A stretch of 26,949 nucleotides of DNA from an uncultured Eubacteriales bacterium (GCA_900552055.1 URYI01000012.1:1-26949), one strand, 5' to 3'; positions 1 through 8,420 are shown, counted from the first letter of the stretch. Notes: a model not told the origin generated them from the letters alone. Numbers and translations: made by a program.

Positions 1-90
1 ACGGGCGCCATGAACATCCTTGGCCGCGCCGTCACGCTTTCCCAGGAGCCGGTGACGCCGCCGGAATTGATCCATGCGGTGGTGGAATAG
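1..90 (+). CDS. 3' end of an unidentified protein (partial)
   Basis: Frame 1 is open from the first base and ends in TAG, giving 29 C-terminal residues that include AMNILGRAVTL and PPELIHAVVE. I do not recognise the family. Codon use differs from the rest of the window: both Ile codons are ATC and most third positions are G or C, while the neighbouring genes favour ATA and are less GC-rich. The gene converges on ispG. It could be a native gene with different composition, a transferred gene, or an assembly-edge artefact. Only the reading frame and stop are certain. Confidence 0.55.
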   Translation, partial: TGAMNILGRAVTLSQEPVTPPELIHAVVE

Positions 91-129
91 CGCTCTGCGC
101 GGCATAAAGCGCGTCGCGCTGTGCAAGGA

Positions 130-149
130 GGGCGGCGCGCGCGCCGCCC
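130..149. terminator. Perfect GC-rich palindrome after the partial gene
   Basis: A 20-base self-complementary sequence (GGGCGGCGCG and its reverse complement) lies 40 bases after the TAG of the left-edge gene. It has no clean T-run after it, so it may be a weak or Rho-independent-like terminator for the + gene, or simply a GC-rich repeat like those at the right edge of the window. Confidence 0.35.
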
Positions 150-171
150 CCCGGCATATAAGCTTTTCTGG

Positions 172-195
172 CATTAAATTAAACCGCCTGCGCGG
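172..195 (-). terminator. Possible weak terminator after ispG
   Basis: On the minus strand CCGC-GCAG-GCGG is followed by TTTAATTTAAT, 16 bases beyond the ispG stop. The stem is only 4 bp, so this is a weak call. It is the only hairpin with T-rich 3' sequence close to the end of the nine-gene block. Confidence 0.35.
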
Positions 196-210
196 AATTA
201 AAACCCAATT

Positions 211-1290
211 TTAAAAAGGCCCTTCCTGCCTTTCCTTTTGAATATTATGTATCTCTTCTACTAATATATCTACCAGTTTATCCTGCTCCGCCGTACATAA
301 CAATTCGCCTTTTTTAAACACAGCTCCCCGGCCGTCCCCGCCGGCTATGCCTATATCCGCCTCCCGCGCCTCACCGGGACCGTTTACCACGCAGCCCATT
401 ACCGCCACGGTAATAGGAGTTTTTATATCCTTTGTCCTCTCCATAACCTCGTTTACCATACCCTCGACATTTACTCTGGTACGTCCGCATGTTGGACAGG
501 ATATAATTTCTATTCCTTCTTTTAACAGGCCAAGGCTCATAAGAATACTGCGGGCTACGGATACTTCTTTAATAGGATCCCCCGTCAGGGAAACGCGGAT
601 AGTATCCCCTATTCCCTTTAAAAGAAGCGCGCCTATTCCCACAGCGCTCTTAACAGTACCCGCTTCATATCCTCCTGCTTCGGTTACGCCCAAATGCAAG
701 GGATAATTAAATTGCTTTGAAAGCATTTCATAGCAGGCAGTCATCATTCTTACATCAGAGCATTTAGCTGAAAGCACAATGTTGTCAAAACCCTGCTTTT
801 CTAATAGGCGCACATTCTTTTCCACGCTTGCGCATACACTCTTGGGCCCAACACCGTAGCGGGAAAGCAGTTCCTTTTCCAGGCTCCCTGAATTTGCGCC
901 CACCCGTATAGGTACTTTATGCATTCTCGCACAGTGAGCCACAAGCTCTATATGCTCAGGCCTGCTTATATTGCCTGGATTAATCCTTAATTTATCCGCG
1001 CCGTTTTCTATCGCTCCTACGGCCAGCCTGTAATCAAAATGCACATCCGCTACTATAGGAACAGGCGAAGCCGCCTTTATAGCCTTTAACGCAGGCAGGC
1101 AGGCTTTATTATACACAGCCACCCGCACAATATCGCATCCAGCGTCCGCCAGCGCTTTTACCTGCGCGGCAGTTTTCTCCGCATCCGCCGTATCGGTATT
1201 GGTCATAGACTGAACTGCAATTTTATTCCGGCCGCCAACTATTACCCCGCCTATATTTACTTCGCGCGTTTCGGCGCGTTTGAATTCCAT
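211..1290 (-). CDS. ispG: 4-hydroxy-3-methylbut-2-en-1-yl diphosphate synthase (IspG/GcpE)
   Basis: Penultimate enzyme of the MEP isoprenoid pathway. It reductively opens the cyclic diphosphate ME-cPP to HMBPP in the cytosol using a [4Fe-4S] cluster. The 359-residue protein has the usual bacterial length: a TIM-barrel N-domain (about 1-240) and a C-terminal cluster domain. The cluster ligands are visible as C265 and C268 (SCPTCGR), C300 (MGCVVNGPGEA) and the accompanying Glu307. The ATG is preceded by a GGGGGAT ribosome site. The gene starts 16 bp after the rseP stop and is the last gene of the block. With dxr in the same operon and ispF at 24333, three MEP enzymes lie in the window. Assignment is secure from motifs, length and gene order. 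Confidence 0.97.
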   Translation of the reverse strand: MEFKRAETREVNIGGVIVGGRNKIAVQSMTNTDTADAEKTAAQVKALADAGCDIVRVAVYNKACLPALKAIKAASPVPIVADVHFDYRLAVGAIENGADKLRINPGNISRPEHIELVAHCARMHKVPIRVGANSGSLEKELLSRYGVGPKSVCASVEKNVRLLEKQGFDNIVLSAKCSDVRMMTACYEMLSKQFNYPLHLGVTEAGGYEAGTVKSAVGIGALLLKGIGDTIRVSLTGDPIKEVSVARSILMSLGLLKEGIEIISCPTCGRTRVNVEGMVNEVMERTKDIKTPITVAVMGCVVNGPGEAREADIGIAGGDGRGAVFKKGELLCTAEQDKLVDILVEEIHNIQKERQEGPF

Positions 1291-1306
1291 ATGGATATCC
1301 CCCGCG

Positions 1307-2377
1307 TTAAAGAATAATTGCCCTTGCTATCTCCAGGACTATTACAAGCCCTATAAGCACCATAAAGCCTATAGCGTGTATCTTTGCTTCCAGTTCTCTA
1401 TTAATAGGCTTTCTTCTTATAGCCTCTATAATGACAAACACCATGCGCCCGCCGTCCAGCGCGGGAATGGGCAGAAGATTAAATATCGCCAGATTCAGTC
1501 CTATCAACCAGCAAAGCTGCAAAATCATCAACAGCGCTCCCTGTGCGCCCGCTGATTCCACGCCTACTGAAATAGTATCGGACATGATTCCTATTGTGCT
1601 TATCGGTCCGCTAACATCCTGTATGCTGGCATTGCCCGTAAACAGCCGGCCCAAAAATCTGAACATCTCTTTAGTAAGCTCCCAGCTGGTGCTGAAAGTT
1701 TCTCCTATCGCCTCGCCAACAGGTATCGGAACTGTATTATAAGTAATGGTCACGCCCAGCTTAATGGCCGTATTTCCCTCTTCATCCGTACTCTCATATA
1801 ACAGCGCAGGCACCTGTACGCTCTGGCCGTTTCTGTCAACAGTAAGAGTTAGATCCAGCTGGCCTTCCTCCGCCCATTTGTCAAGCTGGGCCTTAAACTC
1901 GTCATAGCTGCCTACAGACACGCCGTTTACCGCCGTTACTATATCGCCCTGCTGCAAAGCCTGCTGCTGTACGGGAGCGTCCTCAGCTACACTGGAGATA
2001 ACAGGCGCAGGTAGCTGCTTGCCCATTATGCATATTACAATGAAGCATGTGAGCAGAGCAAATATAATATTAAATCCCGCGCCTGCAAAAAGCACCGGTA
2101 GCCGCTTATACCACGGCATATTATTCATGGCCCGCGGGTCATCCGGGGCATCCTCATCCTCGCCCGCAAAGGCTACAAATCCGCCAAGCGGAAGGGCCCT
2201 CACCGAATATTTGGTCTCCTTCTTGCCCCAGGAAAACAGCTTGGGCCCAAAGCCTATGCCAAATTCAGTTATACGGAATTTTAACAGCTTGCCTACCGTA
2301 TAATGCCCCAGCTCATGCACGATAATGAGCACGCCCAAAATAAGAATGGCAATAAGTATATACAATAAACTACTCAT
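1307..2377 (-). CDS. rseP: Site-2 intramembrane zinc metalloprotease RseP/RasP
   Basis: M50-family protease that cleaves transmembrane substrates such as anti-sigma factors and remnant signal peptides within the membrane. HELGH (21-25) in the first membrane helix supplies the zinc ligands, and the third ligand motif is the LDG at 307-309 (PIPALDGGRM). A PDZ domain lies around residues 110-200 (QGDIVTAVNGVSVGSYDEF). Further membrane helices lie near 90-115, 280-300 and 330-355. At 356 residues it is somewhat shorter than the two-PDZ E. coli RseP (about 450) and fits the single-PDZ Bacillus RasP type. It begins 40 bp after the dxr stop. Its place between dxr and ispG is the common Bacillota order. 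Confidence 0.96.
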   Translation of the reverse strand: MSSLLYILIAILILGVLIIVHELGHYTVGKLLKFRITEFGIGFGPKLFSWGKKETKYSVRALPLGGFVAFAGEDEDAPDDPRAMNNMPWYKRLPVLFAGAGFNIIFALLTCFIVICIMGKQLPAPVISSVAEDAPVQQQALQQGDIVTAVNGVSVGSYDEFKAQLDKWAEEGQLDLTLTVDRNGQSVQVPALLYESTDEEGNTAIKLGVTITYNTVPIPVGEAIGETFSTSWELTKEMFRFLGRLFTGNASIQDVSGPISTIGIMSDTISVGVESAGAQGALLMILQLCWLIGLNLAIFNLLPIPALDGGRMVFVIIEAIRRKPINRELEAKIHAIGFMVLIGLVIVLEIARAIIL

Positions 2378-2417
2378 TACAACGCCTCAACTTCCCGTCC
2401 GGCCAGCCGCAAACCCC

Positions 2418-3572
2418 TCAGCTTCCGAATCCTAATTGTTTAATTATTTCCCCTGCGACAATCCTCGAAGCCCTGTCCGCTTCATGCACTGCGTCTACAT
2501 CCTCCGCCGGCATTGTCCCCACTCTTGAAATAGTATGCTCTATAATCACCGGAATATCACCAAAGCCTATTCTTTTACCTAAAAATGCCTTAACAGCCTC
2601 CTCATTGGCCCCGTTAAGCACCGCCGGCGCTGTCCCTCCCATTTTTAAAGCCTGATAAGCAAGCTCTAAACACGGAAAGCGTTGGGTATCGGGCGGCAAA
2701 AAGCTTAGATTCAAAAGCCTGCTGAAATCCAGCCTGTCTACGCCCGTAGGCTGCCTTTGCGGGTAAGTCAAAGCATACATTATGGCCACTCTCATATCAG
2801 GACATCCCAGCTGGGCCATTACTGCGCCGTCCCGAAATTCAATCATGGAATGCACTATGCTTTCAGGATGTATGGAAACCTCTATTTTCTCCCCCGGCAC
2901 ATCAAACAGCCAGCGCGCTTCTATGACCTCCAGCCCCTTATTCATTAAGGTTGCGCTGTCCACGCTTATCTTAGGGCCCATGCTCCAATTAGGATGAGAA
3001 AGGGCCTGTTCAACAGTTACATCCTTTAAGCTGCCTGTATAATTAAGCAGCGGACCACCCGAAGCTGTCAGAATCAAGCGCTCCAAAGAGCCGATATTTT
3101 CTCCGTTAAGACACTGAAATATGGCCGAATGCTCGCTGTCCACGGGCAGCAGCCTCTCGCCCGCTCTTCCTCCCGCCAGCTTCATTACGCATTCCCCGCC
3201 GGCTACCAGCGCCTCCTTGTTGGCCAGAGCTACCCGCTTGCCCGCCTTCAGCGCCGCAAGCACGGCGTCCAGCCCGGCTATGCCAACAACAGCCACCAAT
3301 ACTACATCTGCACATTCAAGGCTGGCCAGTTCGCATATCCCTTCGGGCCCGCTTAAAATATGCACACCCTCAAAATTCAAGCCGGCCGCGGCTTCTTTAT
3401 TGGCTAAAGCCGCGTAATCCGGCTTATATTTGGCTATTTGCCGTTTAAAAGCCTCGCCGCCGCTATTTGCCGCAAGACCGCGTATTTTAATAAGCTCCGG
3501 GTGCATGTCCGCCAGGGCAAGAGCCTGCGTGCCTATAGAGCCCGTAGAGCCTAATATAACTAAGTTAATCAT
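2418..3572 (-). CDS. dxr: 1-deoxy-D-xylulose 5-phosphate reductoisomerase
   Basis: First committed MEP-pathway enzyme. It converts DXP to 2-C-methyl-D-erythritol 4-phosphate with NADPH and a divalent metal. The 384 residues are the usual length. The N-terminal nucleotide loop is GSTGSIG (8-14). ALANKEALVAGG and PVDSEHSAIFQ are the NADPH- and metal-site signatures, and LTASGGP belongs to the substrate loop. The ATG begins 9 bp after the cdsA stop, so the two are probably co-translated or at least co-transcribed. With ispG three genes on it forms the isoprenoid part of the operon, whose product is consumed by UppS just upstream. Confidence 0.97.
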   Translation of the reverse strand: MINLVILGSTGSIGTQALALADMHPELIKIRGLAANSGGEAFKRQIAKYKPDYAALANKEAAAGLNFEGVHILSGPEGICELASLECADVVLVAVVGIAGLDAVLAALKAGKRVALANKEALVAGGECVMKLAGGRAGERLLPVDSEHSAIFQCLNGENIGSLERLILTASGGPLLNYTGSLKDVTVEQALSHPNWSMGPKISVDSATLMNKGLEVIEARWLFDVPGEKIEVSIHPESIVHSMIEFRDGAVMAQLGCPDMRVAIMYALTYPQRQPTGVDRLDFSRLLNLSFLPPDTQRFPCLELAYQALKMGGTAPAVLNGANEEAVKAFLGKRIGFGDIPVIIEHTISRVGTMPAEDVDAVHEADRASRIVAGEIIKQLGFGS

Positions 3573-3581
3573 ATCTCAACC

Positions 3582-4406
3582 TTATAGAAAATTCATTATC
3601 CTGCTGTAAATAAATATGAGCACAGCGTTAATTATTATACTGTCCAGCCTGTCCAATGCGCCTCCGTGACCGGGCAGATATCTGCCGAAATCCTTAATGC
3701 CGCAGAAACGCTTCAGCATACTGGCCGAAAGATCACCCACCTGTGAAAAGAACCCGCTTGCAAACCCAATTACTACATAATGCGCCACAGGTATGCCCTG
3801 CCAAAAAAACTTATTAACTATCAGCCCCATAATCAACCCGAAAAGTGTGCCGCCTATAAAAGCCCCTACGCATCCCGCAACCGTCTTTTTAGGACTTATC
3901 TCAGGACAAAGCTTTTTCTTTCCCAGCCCTATACCTATAAAATACGCCGCGCTGTCACAGGCGCTGGGCAATATAACCGTCATTGCCAAAAAAACCTGCG
4001 CCATATCCTGATTGCTGCCGCAGGCAATAAACAAAAGCATGGAAGCAGGCAGCACGGGGTACATAAGCAGAAACAGCGTAAGCATAACGTCCAGAAAGTC
4101 ACTTTTACGCACAAAGACAGCGGCGCAAAGGGTTAAAACCACGCTCACTGCCATTAAAATACAGACGCCCGTCAATTCAAGAAGGGTATACGCAGGCAGC
4201 ATTAAAACGGCAGTCGCAAACACTATCGGCCAAAGCACCTTATAGCCCGCGCTTTTAAATGCCCGCAGCGCGTCAATCGTAGTAGCTAAAAGGCATATGT
4301 ATGCGCAGATTAAGGCAACCCAGCCGCCTAAGATTATGGCCGCGGCGCAAAACAATATAAGCAGAGCGCCGGTAATAATTCTTTCCTTGCTAACTCTACC
4401 CGCCAA
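3582..4406 (-). CDS. cdsA: Phosphatidate cytidylyltransferase (CDP-diglyceride synthase)
   Basis: Integral membrane enzyme making CDP-diacylglycerol from phosphatidic acid and CTP, the branch point of phospholipid synthesis. The sequence is strongly hydrophobic with about eight predicted membrane helices. It carries the C-terminal family signature SMLKRFCGIKDFGRYLPGHG followed by GALDRLDS. No ATG is available. Two in-frame TTG codons lie at the uppS end, 4412 and 4406. A GGAGG is 3 bases before the first but 9 bases before the second, so I chose 4406. A start at 4412 would overlap uppS by 4 bases. Either way translation is closely coupled to uppS. Length 274-276 residues is normal. Confidence 0.95.
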   Translation of the reverse strand: MAGRVSKERIITGALLILFCAAAIILGGWVALICAYICLLATTIDALRAFKSAGYKVLWPIVFATAVLMLPAYTLLELTGVCILMAVSVVLTLCAAVFVRKSDFLDVMLTLFLLMYPVLPASMLLFIACGSNQDMAQVFLAMTVILPSACDSAAYFIGIGLGKKKLCPEISPKKTVAGCVGAFIGGTLFGLIMGLIVNKFFWQGIPVAHYVVIGFASGFFSQVGDLSASMLKRFCGIKDFGRYLPGHGGALDRLDSIIINAVLIFIYSRIMNFL

Positions 4407-4408
4407 AT

Positions 4409-5137
4409 TCAAATTCCTCCAAATCTGCGCACGCGGCTTTTATATTCCGCAAGCGCGGCGTCAAAATGCTCAGGCGTAAAATCCGGCCAGGCAACATCGG
4501 TAAAATAAAGCTCCGAATAGGCTGCCTGGTAAAGCAGGAAATTAGAAAGTCTCTCTTCGCCGCTTGTGCGTATTATAAGGTCGGGATCAGGAATGCCGGC
4601 AGTATAAAGGCAGCTTTCAAACAATTCTGAATCTATTTCCTCCGGTTTTATTCCCTGGGCAAGCACTTTGGCGCATACCTTCCTAACCGCCTGCATTATT
4701 TCGTCCCTTGCACCGTAAGCCAGCGCAATATTAAGCAGCATTTTCCTGCCCTGCGAGGTTTTCTCCAAGGCCTTGTCTATCTGGGCGGCCACTCTTTGCG
4801 GAAAAGCCTTTAAATTGCCCAGTATGCGCAGCCGCACGCCGTTAGCTGCCAGCGTATCCACATCCCGCGCCATAAAATCGCACAGCAGATTCATCAGCGC
4901 CCCGACCTCGTCCTGAGGCCGCTTAAAATTTTCAGTAGAAAAAGCGTACACCGTCAATATGGGCAGGCCAATATCTCCGCAGTGCCTTACCAGCCTGCGG
5001 ACTGCCTCAACTCCGGCCTTATGGCCGAAGGTGCGCGGCATACCCCGTCTTTTAGCCCACCGTCCGTTTCCGTCCATAATAACGGCCACATGGCTGGGCA
5101 TATCCTCCGGGTAATTAATTCCGCCATATTCAGCCAT
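4409..5137 (-). CDS. uppS: Isoprenyl transferase / undecaprenyl diphosphate synthase
   Basis: Cis-prenyltransferase that extends farnesyl diphosphate with isopentenyl diphosphate to undecaprenyl diphosphate, the lipid carrier for peptidoglycan and other wall polymers. The catalytic motif MDGNGRWAKRRG contains the metal-binding Asp22. The other conserved blocks, including TVYAFSTENFKRP, DLIIRTSGEERLSNFLLYQ, and ELYFTDVAWPDF, are intact. Length is 242 residues, as expected. Its ATG shares one base with the frr TGA stop (TGATG), and its 3' end provides the ribosome site of cdsA. This is tight translational coupling inside the frr-promoter transcription unit. Confidence 0.97.
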   Translation of the reverse strand: MAEYGGINYPEDMPSHVAVIMDGNGRWAKRRGMPRTFGHKAGVEAVRRLVRHCGDIGLPILTVYAFSTENFKRPQDEVGALMNLLCDFMARDVDTLAANGVRLRILGNLKAFPQRVAAQIDKALEKTSQGRKMLLNIALAYGARDEIMQAVRKVCAKVLAQGIKPEEIDSELFESCLYTAGIPDPDLIIRTSGEERLSNFLLYQAAYSELYFTDVAWPDFTPEHFDAALAEYKSRVRRFGGI

Positions 5138-5703
5138 CAGATGGACATTATCTCCTTTTCCTTTTCAGCCGCCAGCGTATCCAGTTCCTTAATTTTTCCG
5201 TCGGTAAGCTTTTGAATATTATCCTCGGTGCGCTTGGCCTCATCCTCAGTTATGGCGCTGTCCTTTTTGAATTTCTTAACCGCCTCATTGGCGTCCCGGC
5301 GGATATTCCTTATGGCAATTTTGGCGTCTTCCGTCATTTTCTTTACCTGTTTGACAAGCTCCTTGCGGCGCTCCTCGGTAGGCTCAGGGAAAATCAGGCG
5401 CAGAGTTTTTCCGTCGTTAACGGGATTAAGCCCCAAATCCGACTTCTGAATGGCCTTTTCCACTTCTTTGAGCATGGAAGCGTCCCAAACCGAAATTTGA
5501 AGCATGCGGGGTTCGGGCACGTTTATACTGCCAATCTGATTAATGGGCGTGGAAACTCCGTAATAATCCACCGTTATCTTATCCAATACCTGCGGATTAG
5601 CGCGGCCCGCCCGTATAGTCGCCAAATCGCTTTTGAAAACAGAAATGCTCTTATCCATTTTTTCTCTGGCCGAACCCTCAAGCTGATTAAATTCAACTGC
5701 CAT
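5137..5703 (-). CDS. frr: Ribosome recycling factor
   Basis: RRF splits post-termination ribosomes together with EF-G. The 188-residue sequence is almost the standard 185 and shows the family hallmarks [29 protein letters not shown], and the C-terminal coiled-coil hinge region [21 protein letters not shown] at 5703 follows an AAGGAG site. It is the first gene after a strong promoter at 5786-5814 and a leader containing nested hairpins, so it can be expressed apart from rpsB-tsf-pyrH. Its stop overlaps the uppS start by one base. Confidence 0.97.
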   Translation of the reverse strand: MAVEFNQLEGSAREKMDKSISVFKSDLATIRAGRANPQVLDKITVDYYGVSTPINQIGSINVPEPRMLQISVWDASMLKEVEKAIQKSDLGLNPVNDGKTLRLIFPEPTEERRKELVKQVKKMTEDAKIAIRNIRRDANEAVKKFKKDSAITEDEAKRTEDNIQKLTDGKIKELDTLAAEKEKEIMSI

Positions 5704-5720
5704 AAATATGCTCCTTTTCT

Positions 5721-5760
5721 CCGGCGGAAAAAATAACCATCAGGCTTCTGACGCCGCCGG
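5721..5760 (-). promoter_or_regulatory. Nested hairpins in the frr mRNA leader (candidate attenuator)
   Basis: In the minus-strand leader, between the promoter and frr, a 7-bp outer pair CCGGCGG (5760-5754) / CCGCCGG (5727-5721) encloses a smaller hairpin, CGTCAG-AAGC-CTGATG (5753-5738). The inner hairpin is followed by GTTATTTTTTC. It resembles a weak intrinsic terminator, and its T-run lies between the two outer arms. The two structures might be nested or compete. The regulatory role is inference. Confidence 0.4.
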
Positions 5761-5785
5761 TGACAGAATGCCTCTTATAATTTAT

Positions 5786-5814
5786 ATAATAACAAATACC
5801 GTTAAATATTTCAA
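5786..5814 (-). promoter_or_regulatory. Sigma-A promoter for frr-uppS-cdsA-dxr-rseP-ispG
   Basis: On the minus strand, -35 TTGAAA (5814-5809), a 17-bp spacer and -10 TATTAT (5791-5786) match the vegetative consensus well. It sits about 83 bases before the frr ATG, in the 256-bp gap after pyrH. It would give the downstream six genes their own transcription start. Confidence 0.75.
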
Positions 5815-5873
5815 GTAAAATAAACAGGCGGAAGCTTTGAATCTCCTCTGCCCAAAAGTGCACGCAGCCTTAA

Positions 5874-5906
5874 AGAAAAACAAAGGGCCGCACTCCGCCT
5901 AGTGCG
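5874..5906 (-). terminator. Probable intrinsic terminator after pyrH
   Basis: Minus strand: CGCACT (5906-5901), loop AGGCGG, AGTGCG (5894-5889), then GCCCTTTGTTTTTC. It begins 54 bases after the pyrH stop and upstream of the frr promoter, so it would separate the rpsB-tsf-pyrH unit from the frr unit. The T-run starts a few bases after the stem, so strength is uncertain. Confidence 0.5.
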
Positions 5907-5959
5907 CAGGGGCAAGCAATCCTGCCTGCGAATATAAGCGTCCGCGGCCGATCAGCATT

Positions 5960-6688
5960 TTAATAAAATTCAGTCTCTACCTTATTGGAAACGGTCGTAC
6001 CGTTCCCCTCGCCGCAAACGGCTTTAAGTATGCTGTCCTCTCCCTTAAGGGCGAACAGCTTAAGAGGTATGTCGTTATCCATGCAAAGGCTGGTAGCCGT
6101 GCTGTCCATAACCTGTATGCCCTTTTCCAGCACATCCATATAGCGTATGCTCTTATACCGCTTTGCATCAGGATTCTTGCGCGGGTCAGATTCATATACG
6201 CCGTCTATATTTTTAGCCATTAAAACTACGTCCGCTTCTATTTCGGCCGCGCGCAGCGCCGCGGTAGTATCAGTAGAAAAGAAGGGATTGCCCGTACCGC
6301 AGGCGAAAATCACTATCAGCTTTTTATCCAGATGGCTCATGGCCTTTCTCCGGATATAAGGCTCGGCTATCTCATTCATGGCTATAGCCGTCATAACCCT
6401 TGTTTTATACCCCTTATGCTCCAGGGCATCCTGCATGGCAAGAGAATTAATAACCGTAGCCAGCATACCCATGTGGTCAGCCGTAGAACGGTCCATATTC
6501 TGTCCCTGCCGGCCCCGCCAGATATTGCCGGCGCCTATAACTATGCCCGCTTCCACGCCCAGCTTCACCACAGAGATTATCTGGTCGGCCACCTTTGAAA
6601 TAGTCTCTCCGCTTATTCCAAAACCGTTTTCGCCCGCCAGAGCCTCACCGCTTATTTTTATTACAACACGCTTATATGCCGGTTGCAT
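5960..6688 (-). CDS. pyrH: Uridylate kinase (UMP kinase)
   Basis: Phosphorylates UMP to UDP with ATP. Bacterial UMP kinases are hexamers of the amino-acid kinase fold. The 242 residues are typical. The N-terminal phosphate loop [13 protein letters not shown], the GAGNIWRGR glycine-rich turn, [16 protein letters not shown] and the acceptor-site [17 protein letters not shown] are all intact. ATG at 6688 has GGAGG 5 bases upstream. It follows tsf after a hairpin that may attenuate transcription, and it is separated from frr by a terminator plus a new promoter. The rpsB-tsf-pyrH-frr order is one of the most conserved in bacteria. Confidence 0.97.
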   Translation of the reverse strand: MQPAYKRVVIKISGEALAGENGFGISGETISKVADQIISVVKLGVEAGIVIGAGNIWRGRQGQNMDRSTADHMGMLATVINSLAMQDALEHKGYKTRVMTAIAMNEIAEPYIRRKAMSHLDKKLIVIFACGTGNPFFSTDTTAALRAAEIEADVVLMAKNIDGVYESDPRKNPDAKRYKSIRYMDVLEKGIQVMDSTATSLCMDNDIPLKLFALKGEDSILKAVCGEGNGTTVSNKVETEFY

Positions 6689-6700
6689 GACTACCTCCGC

Positions 6701-6749
6701 ACAAAATAAAGGCCCTCCGCACTAAAATAGTATGAAGCGGCCGGGCCTT
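6701..6749. terminator. Hairpin between tsf and pyrH (attenuator/terminator)
   Basis: AAGGCCC (6709-6715) pairs with GGGCCTT (6743-6749), and the inner CCGC and GCGG segments can extend the stem. On the minus (gene) strand it is followed by TATTTTGT, a modest T-run. On the plus strand it is followed by TTTATTTTTTAATT, a strong one. It probably reduces tsf read-through into pyrH and could block antisense transcription from pyrH towards tsf. Confidence 0.55.
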
Positions 6750-6761
6750 TTTATTTTTTAA

Positions 6762-7406
6762 TTATTTAATCTGTCCCATTACTTCTTCAGCAAAGTTATC
6801 CTGGCGCTTTTCCAGGCCCTCGCCCATCTCATAACGAACAAAGCGGCGTATGGAGATCTTCTCTCCCACTTTTACAACCTGGTCGTTTACCATCTGGGCA
6901 ATGGTGGTGTCAGTATCCAGAATGTACTGCTGCTCCATCAGGCAGACCTCTTTGTAATATTTGGAAATACGTCCTTCCACTATCTTGTCCACAATTTTTT
7001 CCGGCTTGCCTTCGTTTAAAGCCTGGGCGCGGATAATTTCCTTTTCAGCTTCTATCTCAGCCTGGGGAACTTCTTCCTTATTTACATAAAGCGGCTTGGC
7101 GGCGGCAATATGCATGGCGATGCTGTGAACAAAAGCTTTAAAATCAGGGGTCTTAGCCACGAAATCTGTTTCGCAGTTTACTTCTACCATAACGCCTATC
7201 TTGCCGTTAAGATGTATATAAGCTTCAACAATGCCCTCTGCGGCTATTCTGCCCGCCTTTTTAGCGGCGGCAGCCAGGCCCTTTTCCCTCAGGATTTTAA
7301 TAGCCTCGTCCATATCCCCGTTTGCCTCTACCAGGGCGCGCTTGCAGTCCATCATGCCTACGCCCGTTCTCTCGCGCAGCTCTTTGACTTCCTGTGCAGT
7401 TACCAT
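6762..7406 (-). CDS. tsf: Elongation factor Ts
   Basis: Guanine-nucleotide exchange factor for EF-Tu. The N-terminal UBA-like domain (about 1-50; [19 protein letters not shown]) and the EF-Tu-contacting TDFVAK signature ([13 protein letters not shown]) are clear. At 214 residues it is the short form with a reduced dimerisation region, as in many Bacillota and cyanobacteria, compared with about 283 in E. coli. ATG follows AAAAGGAGAG. An intrinsic terminator separates it from rpsB, so tsf is probably expressed by partial read-through at a lower level than S2. Confidence 0.97.
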   Translation of the reverse strand: MVTAQEVKELRERTGVGMMDCKRALVEANGDMDEAIKILREKGLAAAAKKAGRIAAEGIVEAYIHLNGKIGVMVEVNCETDFVAKTPDFKAFVHSIAMHIAAAKPLYVNKEEVPQAEIEAEKEIIRAQALNEGKPEKIVDKIVEGRISKYYKEVCLMEQQYILDTDTTIAQMVNDQVVKVGEKISIRRFVRYEMGEGLEKRQDNFAEEVMGQIK

Positions 7407-7451
7407 AATTAATTACTCTCCTTTTATCCATGCTTTTCTATTCTGAATTCT

Positions 7452-7480
7452 AAAAAGGGGGAAGAAATGAGCCTTCCCCC
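7452..7480 (-). terminator. Intrinsic terminator between rpsB and tsf
   Basis: On the minus strand GGGGGAAG (7480-7473), an 8-base loop, CTTCCCCC (7464-7457) and TTTTTA follow the rpsB stop by 14 bases. This is a textbook Rho-independent structure inside an operon. Since tsf has no obvious promoter of its own, it most likely acts as a partial terminator that sets the S2:EF-Ts ratio. Confidence 0.85.
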
Positions 7481-7493
7481 AGCTTGCGCCAAA

Positions 7494-8303
7494 TTAACCT
7501 TCCTGAACAGGCTCGGCTGTTTCGCCCGCAATTTCAGCGGCAGTTTCAGCGCTGACTTCAGGCTTTTCTTCCTCAGCGGCATTTTCCTCAGCGGGGGCTT
7601 CTTCGCCTTCATACATTGATTCGCCCTGTCTGGCTTCCAGCACGGCGTTAGCTATAGTGCTGGCGATAAGCTTGACCGCGCGTATAGCGTCGTCATTTCC
7701 AGGGATTACATAATCAGCGTCGTCCGGGTCGCAGTTGGTATCCACAATAGCCACTACCGCAATGCCCAGCCTCTTGGCTTCGCATATTGCGTTATGCTCC
7801 TTGCGGGGATCAACTACAAACATAACTCCGGGCAACTTATCCATATTGCGTATGCCGCCGAAGTTGTTGATAAGCTCTTTCTTTTCCTTATTGAGCTTGG
7901 CCTGCTCCTTTTTGGGCAGCAGAGCCATCTGGCCGCTGTTTTCCATCTCCTCCAGCGCGTTAAGGCGTGCAATACGGGTAAGGATGGTCTTGAAATTGGT
8001 GAGCATGCCGCCCGCCCAGCGCTGATTTACATAGAACATGCCGCAGCGGAGCGCCTCCTGCTCTATGGATTCCTGCGCCTGCTTTTTAGTACCTACAAAC
8101 AGCACGCTCTCTCCTTCGCTTACCGCTTCGCGCACAAAATTATAGGCCTCTTCTATTTTCTTTACCGTTTTCTGAAGATCTATAATATAGATCCCGTTGC
8201 GCTCGGTAAAAATATAAGGGGCCATCTTGGGATTCCATCTGCGGGTCTGATGTCCGAAATGGACGCCTGCTTCCAGAAGGCTCTTCATTGAAACAACTGA
8301 CAT
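7494..8303 (-). CDS. rpsB: 30S ribosomal protein S2
   Basis: Small-subunit protein that joins late in assembly and helps hold S1/mRNA at the platform. The canonical start [19 protein letters not shown] is at 8303, preceded by AAGGAGG. A longer frame exists from a GTG at 8378, but it would run through the leader and has no ribosome site. Conserved blocks [31 protein letters not shown] and [18 protein letters not shown] sequence (written here as [17 protein letters not shown]) are present. The 269 residues include an acidic, Glu/Ala-rich C-terminal tail of about 38 residues, common in Bacillota S2. First gene of the block, driven by the consensus promoter at 8421-8449. Confidence 0.97.
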   Translation of the reverse strand: MSVVSMKSLLEAGVHFGHQTRRWNPKMAPYIFTERNGIYIIDLQKTVKKIEEAYNFVREAVSEGESVLFVGTKKQAQESIEQEALRCGMFYVNQRWAGGMLTNFKTILTRIARLNALEEMENSGQMALLPKKEQAKLNKEKKELINNFGGIRNMDKLPGVMFVVDPRKEHNAICEAKRLGIAVVAIVDTNCDPDDADYVIPGNDDAIRAVKLIASTIANAVLEARQGESMYEGEEAPAEENAAEEEKPEVSAETAAEIAGETAEPVQEG

Positions 8304-8328
8304 AAAAAATTCCTCCTTGTTTTTCCTC

Positions 8329-8381
8329 CCCGTGACATAAATGCTTAAACCGCAAGGCACAAGGCACATATTGGCCACGGG
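8329..8381 (-). promoter_or_regulatory. rpsB 5' leader with long-range stem
   Basis: The roughly 110-base leader between the rpsB promoter and start has CCCGTG (8381-8376) able to pair with CACGGG (8334-8329), which lies just upstream of the AAGGAGG site. S2 autoregulates its own mRNA in some bacteria, so a leader structure is plausible here, but I cannot match a known leader family. The rest of the 8304-8670 gap holds the two divergent promoters and a small TGCCTG-TTTT-CAGGCA palindrome at 8466-8481. Confidence 0.35.
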
Positions 8382-8420
8382 TGCGTTCTCTGCATTAAAT
8401 TATAACGCATTTTCTGCATT

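Noticed and set aside
7494..8378. Longer rpsB starting at GTG 8378
   Set aside because: The extra 25 residues match no S2 family sequence, run through the promoter-proximal leader and have no ribosome site. AAGGAGG precedes the ATG at 8303.
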